Below are positions 33,179 through 42,481 of a stretch of DNA of 64,000 bases, piece by piece. Position numbers and translations under genes: made by a program. The stretch covers positions 124,001 through 188,000 of the forward strand of contig OY829891.1 of assembly GCA_963691905.1 (NCBI GenBank), given 5' to 3'. This stretch comes from QGON01 sp963691905. Its GTDB lineage: Bacteria > Pseudomonadota > Gammaproteobacteria > Chromatiales > Chromatiaceae. The notes under the pieces were generated by a model. It worked only from the letters and a program-made list of their open reading frames with translations. It had not been told where the DNA came from and did not search any database. How positions within the stretch are numbered: the stretch's first letter is position 1; each line of letters starts with the position of its first letter.

Positions 33179-33416
33179 GCTCTTCTCTAAGCTCTCGAAT
33201 CAGCTCTGTTGATGTAGTCTCGGAGGGGGGCAAGGTATCACGTAATTTCGCCCGAACAGATGCACGCGCCACCCGTGAACTATCTGAACTTGGCTCTGGG
33301 GGCGCAAGCCGCGCCACTACCCGACCCCGCCGCGTTATCTCCACCTGCTCCCCATGCTCGACGGCTTTCAACAATCGGCTGAGTTGTTCTCTCGTTTCCC
33401 GGACACTGACCTGCAT
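33171..33416 (-). CDS. Phd/YefM-type antitoxin, module 3
   Basis: This 81-residue antitoxin has MQVSVRETREQLSRLLKAVEHG, then EQVEITRRGRVVARLAPP, the Phd/YefM fold, and a polar C-terminus (ELIREL). A palindrome GTGTACAC at 33447-33454 in the upstream gap is a possible operator. Confidence 0.88.
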   Translation of the reverse strand: MQVSVRETREQLSRLLKAVEHGEQVEITRRGRVVARLAPPEPSSDSSRVARASVRAKLRDTLPPSETTSTELIRELREERG

Positions 33417-33540
33417 AGCCTATCTCTCCAATGTAGTCACATTAAAGTGTACACATAATCGCAAGATTATCCAAGTCACATAACACCCCCTTATCCAGGT
33501 ATTTAAATCAGCTCTGTCTTGAATAAAATGTAACCTGAAG

Positions 33541-34962
33541 TCACTGATGTCTCACAAATTCCAGCACCTCAGCAACCAGCTCCGCAGCCCGCACAGCATT
33601 ATCGGCCTCGGCGTAACAACGTAGCTCCGGCGCATTGCCCGATGGGCGCAGGTGGACGATGTCACCACTCTCAAAGGTAAACCGCAGTCCATCGGTCACA
33701 TCCAGTGCCGAAACCGGACCATAGAGCCGGGAAAGCGGTTCCGAGTCTTTTTCCAGGCCACTCAACAGTTTCCGACTCCACTCTATTGCTACGCCCTGAA
33801 GCCGATCACTCGCAGTAAAACGCTTAGGCAACTCCGTAGTCAATGCAGACAGAGGCACTCCTTTTTCATGAGCTAGTGCCAGCAGTGCCAAGATTGGCAA
33901 CACTGCATCACGGGTGGGCAATGGTTGCAGAATTTTCCCGTTGTGCTCAATTTCACTCCCCAGCAGAAACCCGCCATTCGCCTCAAAACCAACCACCGGT
34001 GTCCTTCCGGCAGCCTGCAGTGCCTCCATGCCTTCGATGACATACGGCGAGCCGATACGGGTCCGGGTGATATGTTTAAACCATCCACTTTTTTCAATTG
34101 CCGTTGTGCAACTGACTGGTGTGGCAAGCGCTTCGGCCTTCAGGAATCGTGCGCACAACAATCCGACGACATCTCCCCGAAACCAAGTGCCTTGTTCGTC
34201 ACCAAGCAGAGGGCGATCGGCATCTCCGTCGGTCGAGATCAGTGCATCCAGCTGGTACTCCAAGACCCACGCTTTGGCACGCTCAGCATCCTCTTCTGAA
34301 ACCGCTTCTGTATCGATCGGGACAAATTTATCGGTACGCCCCAGCGCTATTACCTCCGCACCCAACCGGGCAAGCAGCGTCGTCAACAGATCGCGCGCGA
34401 CACTGGAGTGTTGATAAAAACCCACTCGCAACCCTGCCAGCATATCCATGGGAAAGAACTGAAGATACCGTTCCATATAACGCTGTTGCGCCCCCTCATC
34501 CACCGCAGGCAAGTCCGGTAACGCCAAAGGCTCAGGCAATATAACCTCAGCACCCATAATGGCGGCCTCATCTGCTTTGGTAATCTCACCCTCTGGCCGG
34601 TAGAACTTTATTCCGTTTCGGTCGAACGGGATATGACTGCCGGTTACCATGATAGCCGGAATCCTTTTCTGCATTGCATGCAATGCCAGTGCAGGCGTAG
34701 GTACTACCCCGCAGAACTCTGCCACAAAACCTGCCGATTCAATCGCAAGAATACAGGCACGCGCAATCTCCGGGCTACTGGGCCGCAGGTCGATGCCAAC
34801 AACAACTTGTTGAACCTGAACACTTCCAAATAAATTGAGGAAAGCTGCGGTATAACCTGCACAAACCTCAGGCGTCATCTGTTCGACCAGACCGCGGGCA
34901 CCACTGGTTCCAAAAACCACGCCGCTATCGGTTGCCAATTGTTGAATAGTGATTTTCTTCAT
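33541..34962 (-). CDS. Phosphohexomutase (phosphomannomutase/phosphoglucomutase family)
   Basis: This 473-residue alpha-D-phosphohexomutase has FGTSGARG at the N-terminus, the catalytic serine loop TGSHIPFDRNG (usually TASHNP), the metal loop DGDADRPLL (usually DGDGDR) and the sugar-specificity loop FEANGGFL. The phosphate-binding loop at the end reads RPSGNAPELR. It probably interconverts mannose-6-P and mannose-1-P (ManB role) for ManC, Gmd and Fcl encoded in the locus; the substitutions leave the exact sugar open. ATG 34962 is chosen because it lies just after the upstream stop; an ATG eight codons earlier is possible. Confidence 0.88.
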   Translation of the reverse strand: MKKITIQQLATDSGVVFGTSGARGLVEQMTPEVCAGYTAAFLNLFGSVQVQQVVVGIDLRPSSPEIARACILAIESAGFVAEFCGVVPTPALALHAMQKRIPAIMVTGSHIPFDRNGIKFYRPEGEITKADEAAIMGAEVILPEPLALPDLPAVDEGAQQRYMERYLQFFPMDMLAGLRVGFYQHSSVARDLLTTLLARLGAEVIALGRTDKFVPIDTEAVSEEDAERAKAWVLEYQLDALISTDGDADRPLLGDEQGTWFRGDVVGLLCARFLKAEALATPVSCTTAIEKSGWFKHITRTRIGSPYVIEGMEALQAAGRTPVVGFEANGGFLLGSEIEHNGKILQPLPTRDAVLPILALLALAHEKGVPLSALTTELPKRFTASDRLQGVAIEWSRKLLSGLEKDSEPLSRLYGPVSALDVTDGLRFTFESGDIVHLRPSGNAPELRCYAEADNAVRAAELVAEVLEFVRHQ

Positions 34963-34967
34963 GTTTT

Positions 34968-36059
34968 CTAAATCTTCATCTTCCATATACGCAAGGCGAG
35001 TTCGACCGCATCCTCGTAACGTGGCTCAAGCTGCTCGACTGACTCCGGATAGTCAGAAAAATCCTCGTCGAACAACGGCTCTGAACGACCCGAAAATGCC
35101 TTCTCCTTTATTCGTGCATTGCACTCCAGGTAGCGATGATAAAACTTCATCGCCGCTTCACGGCTGGCAGGATAATTTTTGCCGTGGCACAGTTTTGAGA
35201 TGAGCCGGGTCACCGCATCGCGCTCTTTGTTCCTCTGGCCCTCGACCATATGCGGCATCTTCCGGTTGACCTCAAGTAGAAAATCCGCCCCCATTTGATT
35301 GAGCGACTCATTTTCCACAACAGGCATGCGCTTGCCTTCCGGACGCAGCCCGCAAACAGCGCAGAAATCATGCACCAGGTCACCCTGTTCCCACTCATGC
35401 GGTGAAAAGAGACGAACTTTTAGCGCCTCTTCACCAAACACTCCACACCAGTTATCGTAGATTTTCTCGTAATCGAAATAGTAAGGCACAGGTCCTTTGG
35501 GTGCACCAGGAAAGAGAATGGGAGTGGGATTGCCGGACTTGATCTTGGTCGAATAGAGACTCACCGCCACGCGATCCTGCCTGCGCAGGTAGAGAACAAT
35601 CTCGAACCGTTCCACCCAGGGTTCTAAAAATTCCTTCAGACGAAAAATTGCTTCCTGACTGATCAACCGGCTGTGCAGATGCTCTGACGAAATAACCAGT
35701 ACGTCAGCCTTGGGCGCGGCCAAAAACTCCCGGAACAATTTTTTTCGTAGCGTATCCCTGTATGACTCCTGATCTTCAGCAGAGTGGATGCCTAACGCTA
35801 CACCAACATCCATATCCCAAGGCTTGTTTTGCGCACAGGCAGCAAACCCCCACTGAGTCCCACCGTTATTACCCGTGGCCGATGGATAGATCACACCATC
35901 ACGAACCAGTTCCTTGCGATTTACCGTTAAAAAACGTTGTATGGTAGATGTACCGGTTTTCTCGGTTCCAATATGCAGCACACAACGCTTAAAACGCTTT
36001 TTTGAACCATTTGATTTAGCAACCTGCCCGAGGACCGAGCGCAACTTTTTGATTACCAT
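34968..36059 (-). CDS. Sulfotransferase-like protein 1
   Basis: This 363-residue protein has a PAPS 5'-phosphosulfate loop, LHIGTEKTGTSTIQRFL, near residue 28. A 3'-phosphate region FEIVLYLRRQDRVAVSLYS lies near residue 150. It is a paralogue of the gene at 42482-43525, sharing SSEHLHSRL, LYSTKIKSGN and YYFDYEKIYDNWCGVFG. It is probably a carbohydrate sulfotransferase acting on the capsule, in the cytoplasm before export. It overlaps gmm by 7 bp and sits in the GDP-sugar operon. No signal peptide or TM segment was seen. Confidence 0.83.
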   Translation of the reverse strand: MVIKKLRSVLGQVAKSNGSKKRFKRCVLHIGTEKTGTSTIQRFLTVNRKELVRDGVIYPSATGNNGGTQWGFAACAQNKPWDMDVGVALGIHSAEDQESYRDTLRKKLFREFLAAPKADVLVISSEHLHSRLISQEAIFRLKEFLEPWVERFEIVLYLRRQDRVAVSLYSTKIKSGNPTPILFPGAPKGPVPYYFDYEKIYDNWCGVFGEEALKVRLFSPHEWEQGDLVHDFCAVCGLRPEGKRMPVVENESLNQMGADFLLEVNRKMPHMVEGQRNKERDAVTRLISKLCHGKNYPASREAAMKFYHRYLECNARIKEKAFSGRSEPLFDEDFSDYPESVEQLEPRYEDAVELALRIWKMKI

Positions 36060-36562
36060 TTCGCTCCCTTCTGCTGCTCCCTGGCATTGGCATGACGCGT
36101 AATCTCTTTCAGCGCAGAAAGGTAGGCACGACTGTTAGAATGTACCCGATCGCTGGCAGCCATTTCTGCCTGTGGCCACCATCGATAGTCGCGGTGTTGT
36201 GATGACGGTAGACGGCTCAGATCAAGATCCTGCCGAAGATGGTAGGCCAGCACCACATAATGGGTATCCGGTGTCTCGCCAAAGACACTATCATTGTAGA
36301 AATGCTCATACACGTCCAGGAAACAGGCGGATGTGCGGCTCGCCTCGACGTCCAGTTCATCCCTTACCAACCGCATAAAGGCGGCATCAAGGCTTTCGCA
36401 CTTTAGAATCCGTCCACCTGGCACAAACCAACACCCCTGCGCCGGACGGTTATTGCGCAAGCCAAGGAGAATCTCCCCGCAGTCATTCTCCACTACCAGA
36501 TCGATCGATACCAGTGGCGTAGACGCCACCACGGTCTGAAAAACATCAGACGGAAGATGCAC
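36053..36562 (-). CDS. gmm: GDP-mannose mannosyl hydrolase (Nudix)
   Basis: This 169-residue Nudix enzyme has STPLVSIDLVVEND, NRPAQGCWFVPGGRI and a variant Nudix helix (LDAAFMRLVRDELDV), as in GDP-mannose hydrolases. It splits GDP-mannose or GDP-fucose and may tune nucleotide-sugar pools. GTG 36562 is chosen: AGGGG lies six bases upstream and the N-terminus HLPSDVFQTVV aligns with the family. The start falls directly after the fcl stop. Confidence 0.88.
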   Translation of the reverse strand: MHLPSDVFQTVVASTPLVSIDLVVENDCGEILLGLRNNRPAQGCWFVPGGRILKCESLDAAFMRLVRDELDVEASRTSACFLDVYEHFYNDSVFGETPDTHYVVLAYHLRQDLDLSRLPSSQHRDYRWWPQAEMAASDRVHSNSRAYLSALKEITRHANAREQQKGAKW

Positions 36563-36564
36563 CT

Positions 36565-37539
36565 TCAGCCCCTGAACCGTTCCTGATTCTCCAGAAACCA
36601 ACGATAGGCATCACGCAGCCCCTCTTCAAGGGTAATCGACGCCTCCCAGCCCAACGCCTTCAAACGGGCAACATCCATCAACTTGCGCGGTGTACCATCG
36701 GGCTTACTGCTGTCGAAGCTCAGCTTGCCGGAAAATCCTGCAACACGGGCAATCGTTTCTGCAAGTTCCCGAATCGTACAATCCACGCCGGTGCCCACGT
36801 TGATATGAGACAGCATCGGCTTTGTATTCGCCTGATAGGTTTCACTATCCAGCTCCATCACATGCACACTGGCTGCCGCCATATCATCCACATGCAGAAA
36901 CTCGCGCATCGGTGTACCACTACCCCAGATTACCACCTCTTCTGCATTGGATTGAACCGCCTCGTGAAAACGGCGCAGCAAAGCAGGGATCACGTGGCTG
37001 TTCTCAGGATGAAAGTTGTCATTCGATCCATAGAGGTTAGTCGGCATCACACTACGGTAGTCGCGACCGTGCTGACGATTATAACTCTCGCACAACTTGA
37101 TGCCGGCAATCTTGGCAATGGCATATGGCTCGTTTGTGGGCTCCAGTGTCCCGGTGAGCAGCGCCTCCTCTTTCATCGGCTGCTCGGCCGACTTTGGATA
37201 GATGCAGGAAGAGCCGAGGAAAAGCAATTTCTGCACACCCGTCAAATGCGCGGCATGTACAATATTGGCCTCGATCATCAGATTTTCATAGATAAAATCA
37301 GCCGGGTAAGTATTGTTGGCATGGATACCACCCACCTTCGCCGCAGCAAGGTACACCTGGTCTAAAGCCTCGCGTTCGAAAAAAGCCTGTACAGTCGCCT
37401 GATCCAACAGATTAAGCTCATCGCGTCCCCGGGTTATGATGTTGGTATAGCCCAACGCCTGGAGGCAGCGGATGATGGCCGAACCAACCATTCCCCGATG
37501 GCCGGCCACAAAGATTTTCTGTGACAGATTACGGAGCAT
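36565..37539 (-). CDS. fcl: GDP-L-fucose synthase
   Basis: This 324-residue short-chain dehydrogenase has the NADP-binding loop AGHRGMVGSAIIR, the SSCIYP motif, the YAIAK catalytic pair (Tyr/Lys) and PTNLYGSNDNFHP, all diagnostic of Fcl/WcaG. It converts GDP-4-keto-6-deoxymannose to GDP-L-fucose. ATG 37539 with a GGAAC site is chosen over a TTG at 37545. It is two bases downstream of gmd. Confidence 0.95.
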   Translation of the reverse strand: MLRNLSQKIFVAGHRGMVGSAIIRCLQALGYTNIITRGRDELNLLDQATVQAFFEREALDQVYLAAAKVGGIHANNTYPADFIYENLMIEANIVHAAHLTGVQKLLFLGSSCIYPKSAEQPMKEEALLTGTLEPTNEPYAIAKIAGIKLCESYNRQHGRDYRSVMPTNLYGSNDNFHPENSHVIPALLRRFHEAVQSNAEEVVIWGSGTPMREFLHVDDMAAASVHVMELDSETYQANTKPMLSHINVGTGVDCTIRELAETIARVAGFSGKLSFDSSKPDGTPRKLMDVARLKALGWEASITLEEGLRDAYRWFLENQERFRG

Positions 37540-37541
37540 AT

Positions 37542-38660
37542 TCAATGTTCCACTTGCATCGGCAACTCATACCCATGTTCTTGCAACAGCGCATGCCGCC
37601 GTGCTTCGTGCAGGTCGGTAGCCACCATCTCAGCGCACATCTCCTGAACTGTGATTTCCGGTACCCAGCCCAACCGCTCTTTCGCTTTTGTAGGATCACC
37701 CAGCAGGGTTTCCACTTCAGCAGGGCGGAAATATCGCGGGTCAACCGCAACGATCACATCGCCCACTTTCAACCCAGGCGCCTTATCACCCTCTATTCGC
37801 TCAACAATACCCTTCTCATCCAGCCCCTCGCCCTCGAAACGCAGGGTCAGGCCTAACTCTGCGGCTGACATACTGACAAAATCACGCACAGAGTGCTGAA
37901 CGCCGGTAGCGATGGCAAAATCTTCAGGCTGGTCCTGCTGCAGCATCATCCACTGCATACGAACAAAATCCTTCGCGTGACCCCAGTCACGAAGCGCGTC
38001 CATATTACCCAGGTAGAGGCACTTTTCCAGCCCCTGTGCAATGTTTGCCAAACCTCGTGTAATCTTCCGCGTGACAAATGTCTCACCACGTCGCGGTGAT
38101 TCGTGATTGAACAGAATCCCATTACAGGCGTACATACCGTAAGCCTCACGGTAGTTCACCGTGATCCAATAGGCATACAGCTTAGCTGCAGCATAGGGAC
38201 TGCGCGGATAAAACGGCGTGGTCTCTTTCTGAGGCGTCTCCTGTACCAGCCCAAACAGTTCGGAGGTGGACGCCTGGTAGAAGCGCGTCTTCTTCTCCAA
38301 CCCCAGCAGGCGAATCGCCTCAAGCAGGCGAAGCGTACCCATACCAACTACATCGGCAGTGTATTCAGGCGCCTCGAAACTGACGGCCACATGGGATTGT
38401 GCCGCCAGATTATAGACCTCATCCGGCTGCACCTCCTGAAGAATGCGGGTTAGATTGGAGCTATCAGTAAGATCACCGTAGTGGAGTATAAATCGTTGAT
38501 TATCAACGTGTGGATCCTGATAGATATGGTCCACGCGCTGCGTATTGAATGATGAGGCACGGCGCTTGATACCGTGTACCTCGTAGCCCTTCTCTAATAA
38601 TAACTCTGCCAGATAGGAGCCATCCTGGCCCGTTATGCCCGTAATAAGTGCCTTCTTCAT
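37542..38660 (-). CDS. gmd: GDP-mannose 4,6-dehydratase
   Basis: This 372-residue enzyme has the Rossmann motif GITGQDGSYLAELL, RRASSFNT, HYGDLTDSSNL, the catalytic STSELFG region, the YAAAK pair and FVTRKITRG. It makes GDP-4-keto-6-deoxymannose from GDP-mannose, the first step to GDP-fucose. ATG 38660 has AGGA six bases upstream; the in-frame TTG at 38666 is not needed. It is the first gene of the run gmd-fcl-gmm-sulfotransferase-phosphohexomutase. Confidence 0.96.
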   Translation of the reverse strand: MKKALITGITGQDGSYLAELLLEKGYEVHGIKRRASSFNTQRVDHIYQDPHVDNQRFILHYGDLTDSSNLTRILQEVQPDEVYNLAAQSHVAVSFEAPEYTADVVGMGTLRLLEAIRLLGLEKKTRFYQASTSELFGLVQETPQKETTPFYPRSPYAAAKLYAYWITVNYREAYGMYACNGILFNHESPRRGETFVTRKITRGLANIAQGLEKCLYLGNMDALRDWGHAKDFVRMQWMMLQQDQPEDFAIATGVQHSVRDFVSMSAAELGLTLRFEGEGLDEKGIVERIEGDKAPGLKVGDVIVAVDPRYFRPAEVETLLGDPTKAKERLGWVPEITVQEMCAEMVATDLHEARRHALLQEHGYELPMQVEH

Positions 38661-38827
38661 TTTCAATCCTCGTTGTAACTATTTAATTCCTTGAGAGACC
38701 TTTGACGGCCTGCCACGCCTGGGAACGGTCCATAGTCAAATACTCTGGGTACCTTGTCACGATTGGATTACTCACCCCAAGCCAATTAGCCTCTTAACCG
38801 GACCAACGTTATTTAGCTGAAAAATCA

Positions 38828-39140
38828 ACCATGCCTACCAGAACCGGATTCATCTCAATTAACGCTGACAAACCAAGAGATTAGGCCTGGGATCGAATAA
38901 TATTGGATTTGTAGCGCTCCTCCAAGAGGCTACCATGCTGCTTGCAGGATTCATTGATATAGAGCACATTATGCCGCCCCAGAGTCTAGACAAGTGGACA
39001 ATTGACGTCGGCTGGTCAGGCTTTAATAGCAAATGCACATGATTGATAATCAGCACATAGGCATGAACTACGTAACCCCAGGCATCAGCTGCTTGTTTCA
39101 GGTAAAGCAGATTTTCTCCTTTTCTCTGATATAGCCCAAC
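38828..39140 (-). pseudogene. Remnant of a REP-associated (Y1) tyrosine transposase
   Basis: Reading the minus strand gives LYLKQAADAWGYVVHAY and VLIINHVHLLLKP, the HUH (His-x-His) region of IS200/RAYT proteins. After a frameshift near 38990 it continues as LGRHNVLYINESCK and HGSLLEERYKSNII. After an in-frame TAA it ends with LIEMNPVLVGMV, the family's IELNPVRAGMV. The N-terminal start and the rest are missing. At least one frameshift and one stop make it inactive. Confidence 0.75.
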
Positions 39141-39200
39141 GCAAACAAGTAAACTAATGTCAGATCAATCCTCTTTATTGAAAAAGACCCCGTTGATTCC

Positions 39201-39913
39201 ATGGCAACCGAATCCCACAGAAAAATAAATAATCCCAACCTCTCATCCATCATTGAACTATCGTACAAAGATGGCCCTCTACTAATTGCCTTCGGCCGGC
39301 GGAGTTGCCGGTAGGCGAGGCCTACCTCCATTTGAGTTAGTCAATATAACAAAAAACCTAAAAGCCAACAAAATCTACTTGCGCGACCCACAGCAGGTAT
39401 GGTAACAGCCTGGCATTTCTGGAATATCAACCAATATTGAAGAAACCGCTTCATTTCTAAGGAATATTATCGATGAGAATGGCATTAAAAAGGTGGCCGT
39501 ATTTGGTAATTCAATGGGTGGTTATGCAGCCATAATTATTGGTTTATTGATTGAGGCTAGTTGTGTCCATGCCTTTTCTCCACAAACCTTTATCCATAAT
39601 CCAATATATATAAGAAACTAAAGACAAATTAACATACGTGCAGAATAAATTTTCTGATAAATATTTTGACTTAAAATCTGTAATCAAATCTGACTAGGTA
39701 ATTTGTAACATTAATATTTACTATGATAAAAATGACAAAATAGACAGTAAACACGCAATGCATTTAAAGCACATAAAATATATCACGTTGCATCCATTCT
39801 ATGAAGGCGGACATGGCTTAATTAGATTATTGAGAGACTCAGGCGAGCTCAATAACATTATCGCTTCATCTATATACAGCGCTCCTCCCATTAATAATGG
39901 CAGTCTGGAATAG
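39201..39913 (+). pseudogene. Decayed alpha/beta-hydrolase-like gene
   Basis: From ATG 39201 the plus strand reads SSIIELSYKDGPLLIAFG. A frameshift leads to GLPPFELVNITKNLKANK and IYLRDPQQVW, then a TAA. The same frame resumes with ETASFLRNIIDENGIKK and VAVFGNSMGGYAAI, the nucleophile elbow GNSMGG, then HAFSPQTFI and another stop. A second shifted frame gives IYYDKNDKIDSKHA and HPFYEGGHGLIRLL, ending at TAG 39911-39913. Two frameshifts and several stops show that it is dead. Intact relatives are, to my knowledge, found in surface-polysaccharide loci. Confidence 0.75.
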
Positions 39914-39979
39914 CTATTATGTGGCCTGAACCGATTTCTGTAACTTTGCTTGTCGCTGGAAGATTTAACACCGATAAAT

Positions 39980-42187
39980 TCAGTGATTAGCACCTTGAAG
40001 TCGAAGCACTTTCCCATTCATTGAATTCAAAATGATGGGCATTTTAATAGTAGATCCATCTATGGTTTTATATAGGTCGATATCAACTTCCATCTCTTCT
40101 AAAACAGAAGTCGACACAGTTACCCGAGAATCGCCTATATTGACTAAGGCAATCCCATTTTCGTATTTTCTTAAATATGAGTATTCACTAATTTCCAGTT
40201 TGTCATCTAGCGCAACCCCCATATCGATTTCATAATATTGACGGTATTTCTGAAGGCCTTCAAATAAGTAGTTGGCTGAGTAACCCCAAGTAGCAGGAGC
40301 CGTTATAGATTTATAATCATTTGATAAAAAATAACCTTTATTACGTATCAAATCCTGCCTGAGAATATTTATAGGCATCGGATGAAGCTTCATACCTTCA
40401 CCTCTCTTAGCAACTAGATATGTAGCAATCATTGATTCAACATCATCCTTGACCATAAAATCATACGCGTATCCAAGAATCAATGGAATTCCATCATGAG
40501 ATTTTTGTTCAGCCAGCTCAAAGTCTCTTTTGCGTCTCAATTGATTCTTTGCGTTTTTTGGTGTTCTACTTACATACTTTGTTAACCATGTTTCAAACCA
40601 ACCTGCATTAAATCTTGCTTGTAATATTCTGGCAGAAGATGAAACCGTTTTTGAATGTGATGACAAGTTAACTGCAATTAGTGCTCGCTTATCATTTACC
40701 CCGTCTTGCTCATGCTTTATAAGTTGTTTATTAACTTCCCGGATAAATCTTTCAGTTCCCTGCAATCTTCTTTCAAATGATCCATCATAAATAACACCTC
40801 TTCCATCTTTAGCTTGCATTCCTTTATTAAGGCTATAATCCAGTCTTCCTGACTTTTTCGTCTTCCATAAATCTGCACCACCCATGGGTAAGTTATCGAC
40901 AACGACTCCATCCATTCCAAGATTATCTCTTTTTGAATTTGTAATATAATATTTTGTAATGTAGTTAATCCATTCCTCCACAAATAACGGATGTCCAGGA
41001 TCATACGAATAACCCTGCGAGCTAGATTTTGATACGACATCCGAAGTATACTTAGAACTTTGGTGTTTCAACGGCCTTTCTAGATTTGCCCCTTCGATAC
41101 TTACGGCACTACCCGTAAACATATGCTTTTTTCTTTTTGGCCAATACACGGCATTAAACTGACGAAACAAAAGAATGTTATTATTGCTCTCTCGAAGTCT
41201 ATCACGAAATCTAATATATTTTTTAGAGCCATCAAATCGGCTGCTAATAACATCAAAAGACTTGCCCAGCCATTCCGCATAACAAGATATGTTTCCCTTC
41301 CAGACATACGCTCCCAATCGAATTGATTTATTTTTTATAGGGACGGCTCTTTCCTTAATTGGATTACAGATAATATCCTCAATCATTTCATCTGGTAACT
41401 CATAATTCCAATACCAAGCCTCATCCACACTTCCGATTAAGTTTCCAAATTCATTGGAATCGACAGCAGATCCTCCAATTGAATTGATTGTCGAATTTCC
41501 ATATTGTGTAGAATGCAATAAAATCTGGCCGGTAATACCATCTTCACCATATGCGGTATGCCCATCAACCTTGAGCCTCATTATCTTTTTTGCACTCACC
41601 GTTAATAATACATGATGCCAGACACCATCTGCATAGCCATCTATTGTCTGTAAATACTGTGCCGAATTGGAAGACCCCTTAGCCCCGGCGCGAACAGAAT
41701 AACTTCTCTCTGGATCTATGAATATATAAAAACCATTATTATTTTCACTAGAGCGAGTATCAAGGATAACCTGACGGATTCCTACTGCATCCTTAAGACG
41801 ATCTACTACAAACCATGTAGCAAAAGAAAACCCTCCATCTTCATCAAAGGTTAGATTCTCCGGTAGAGAAATTGATTTAGAGTTTAATGGGCGATCATAG
41901 TCAATCGCATTATTGTTCCCTCCAATCAGATCAGTCCCCTCAAGAATTCCATAAGATGATGCATGGCTAATTTCACTAACTATAACTTGCTGCCCATTAC
42001 TTCCATCACCAAATATTTTATTTGGAAAAACCATAGCAGCCAACACAACGAAGGATTTAAGTCCTTTGCAAACTAATCTAAATTTACTTTTGTAAGGTAA
42101 GATAGGATTAAGAGCGTCAATTCCTAATTTCGTCTTAATCTGCAACACTGATTTTATCCTTACAAGATGACAACTAAGCATTGGCAT
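39980..42187 (-). CDS. Exported LamG-domain protein with a putative glycosidase-like barrel
   Basis: This 735-residue protein has a hydrophobic segment near residues 43-56 (LKSFVVLAAMVFP), probably a late signal peptide or anchor. A LamG/concanavalin-like domain covers about residues 95-260 (FSFATWFVV, DGVWHHVLLTVS, LIGSVDEAWYWNYEL). The C-terminal half has a barrel-like pattern (GMDGVVVDNLPMGG, NAGWFETWL, IPLILGYAYDF), resembling putative GHL15-type glycosidases. It could trim or bind the polysaccharide. No catalytic residue can be assigned. The gene is AT-rich like its neighbours to 48.6 kb. Confidence 0.65.
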   Translation of the reverse strand: MPMLSCHLVRIKSVLQIKTKLGIDALNPILPYKSKFRLVCKGLKSFVVLAAMVFPNKIFGDGSNGQQVIVSEISHASSYGILEGTDLIGGNNNAIDYDRPLNSKSISLPENLTFDEDGGFSFATWFVVDRLKDAVGIRQVILDTRSSENNNGFYIFIDPERSYSVRAGAKGSSNSAQYLQTIDGYADGVWHHVLLTVSAKKIMRLKVDGHTAYGEDGITGQILLHSTQYGNSTINSIGGSAVDSNEFGNLIGSVDEAWYWNYELPDEMIEDIICNPIKERAVPIKNKSIRLGAYVWKGNISCYAEWLGKSFDVISSRFDGSKKYIRFRDRLRESNNNILLFRQFNAVYWPKRKKHMFTGSAVSIEGANLERPLKHQSSKYTSDVVSKSSSQGYSYDPGHPLFVEEWINYITKYYITNSKRDNLGMDGVVVDNLPMGGADLWKTKKSGRLDYSLNKGMQAKDGRGVIYDGSFERRLQGTERFIREVNKQLIKHEQDGVNDKRALIAVNLSSHSKTVSSSARILQARFNAGWFETWLTKYVSRTPKNAKNQLRRKRDFELAEQKSHDGIPLILGYAYDFMVKDDVESMIATYLVAKRGEGMKLHPMPINILRQDLIRNKGYFLSNDYKSITAPATWGYSANYLFEGLQKYRQYYEIDMGVALDDKLEISEYSYLRKYENGIALVNIGDSRVTVSTSVLEEMEVDIDLYKTIDGSTIKMPIILNSMNGKVLRLQGANH

Positions 42188-42481
42188 TTATACTCATCTG
42201 AACTCGTATTCACAGAAGCGCTGTCGGCAATACATTTATTGGCAGAAAAAAGCCATAAGTAGACGCTTCATAAGCGCTATCATTCAAAATATATAATGCT
42301 TAGGGATTGTAGTAGCGTGATTGAGTGCAGTTAATTTTGCGCTTACAGTTGAATTCGTAAAGCGTGGAACTTAAAGTAAATAAAATCTCATTGAGGCCTT
42401 GGCATAAAAGTAGGCGAATGCTCAGAATGTGGATGGTTGTAAAAGTTTATAGAAAACCTGATAAAAAAAGCAAACATAGTA

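Noticed and set aside
39098..39331. Small minus-strand frame of 77 codons between gmd and the LamG gene
   Set aside because: It crosses both wrecks in other frames and has no features of its own.
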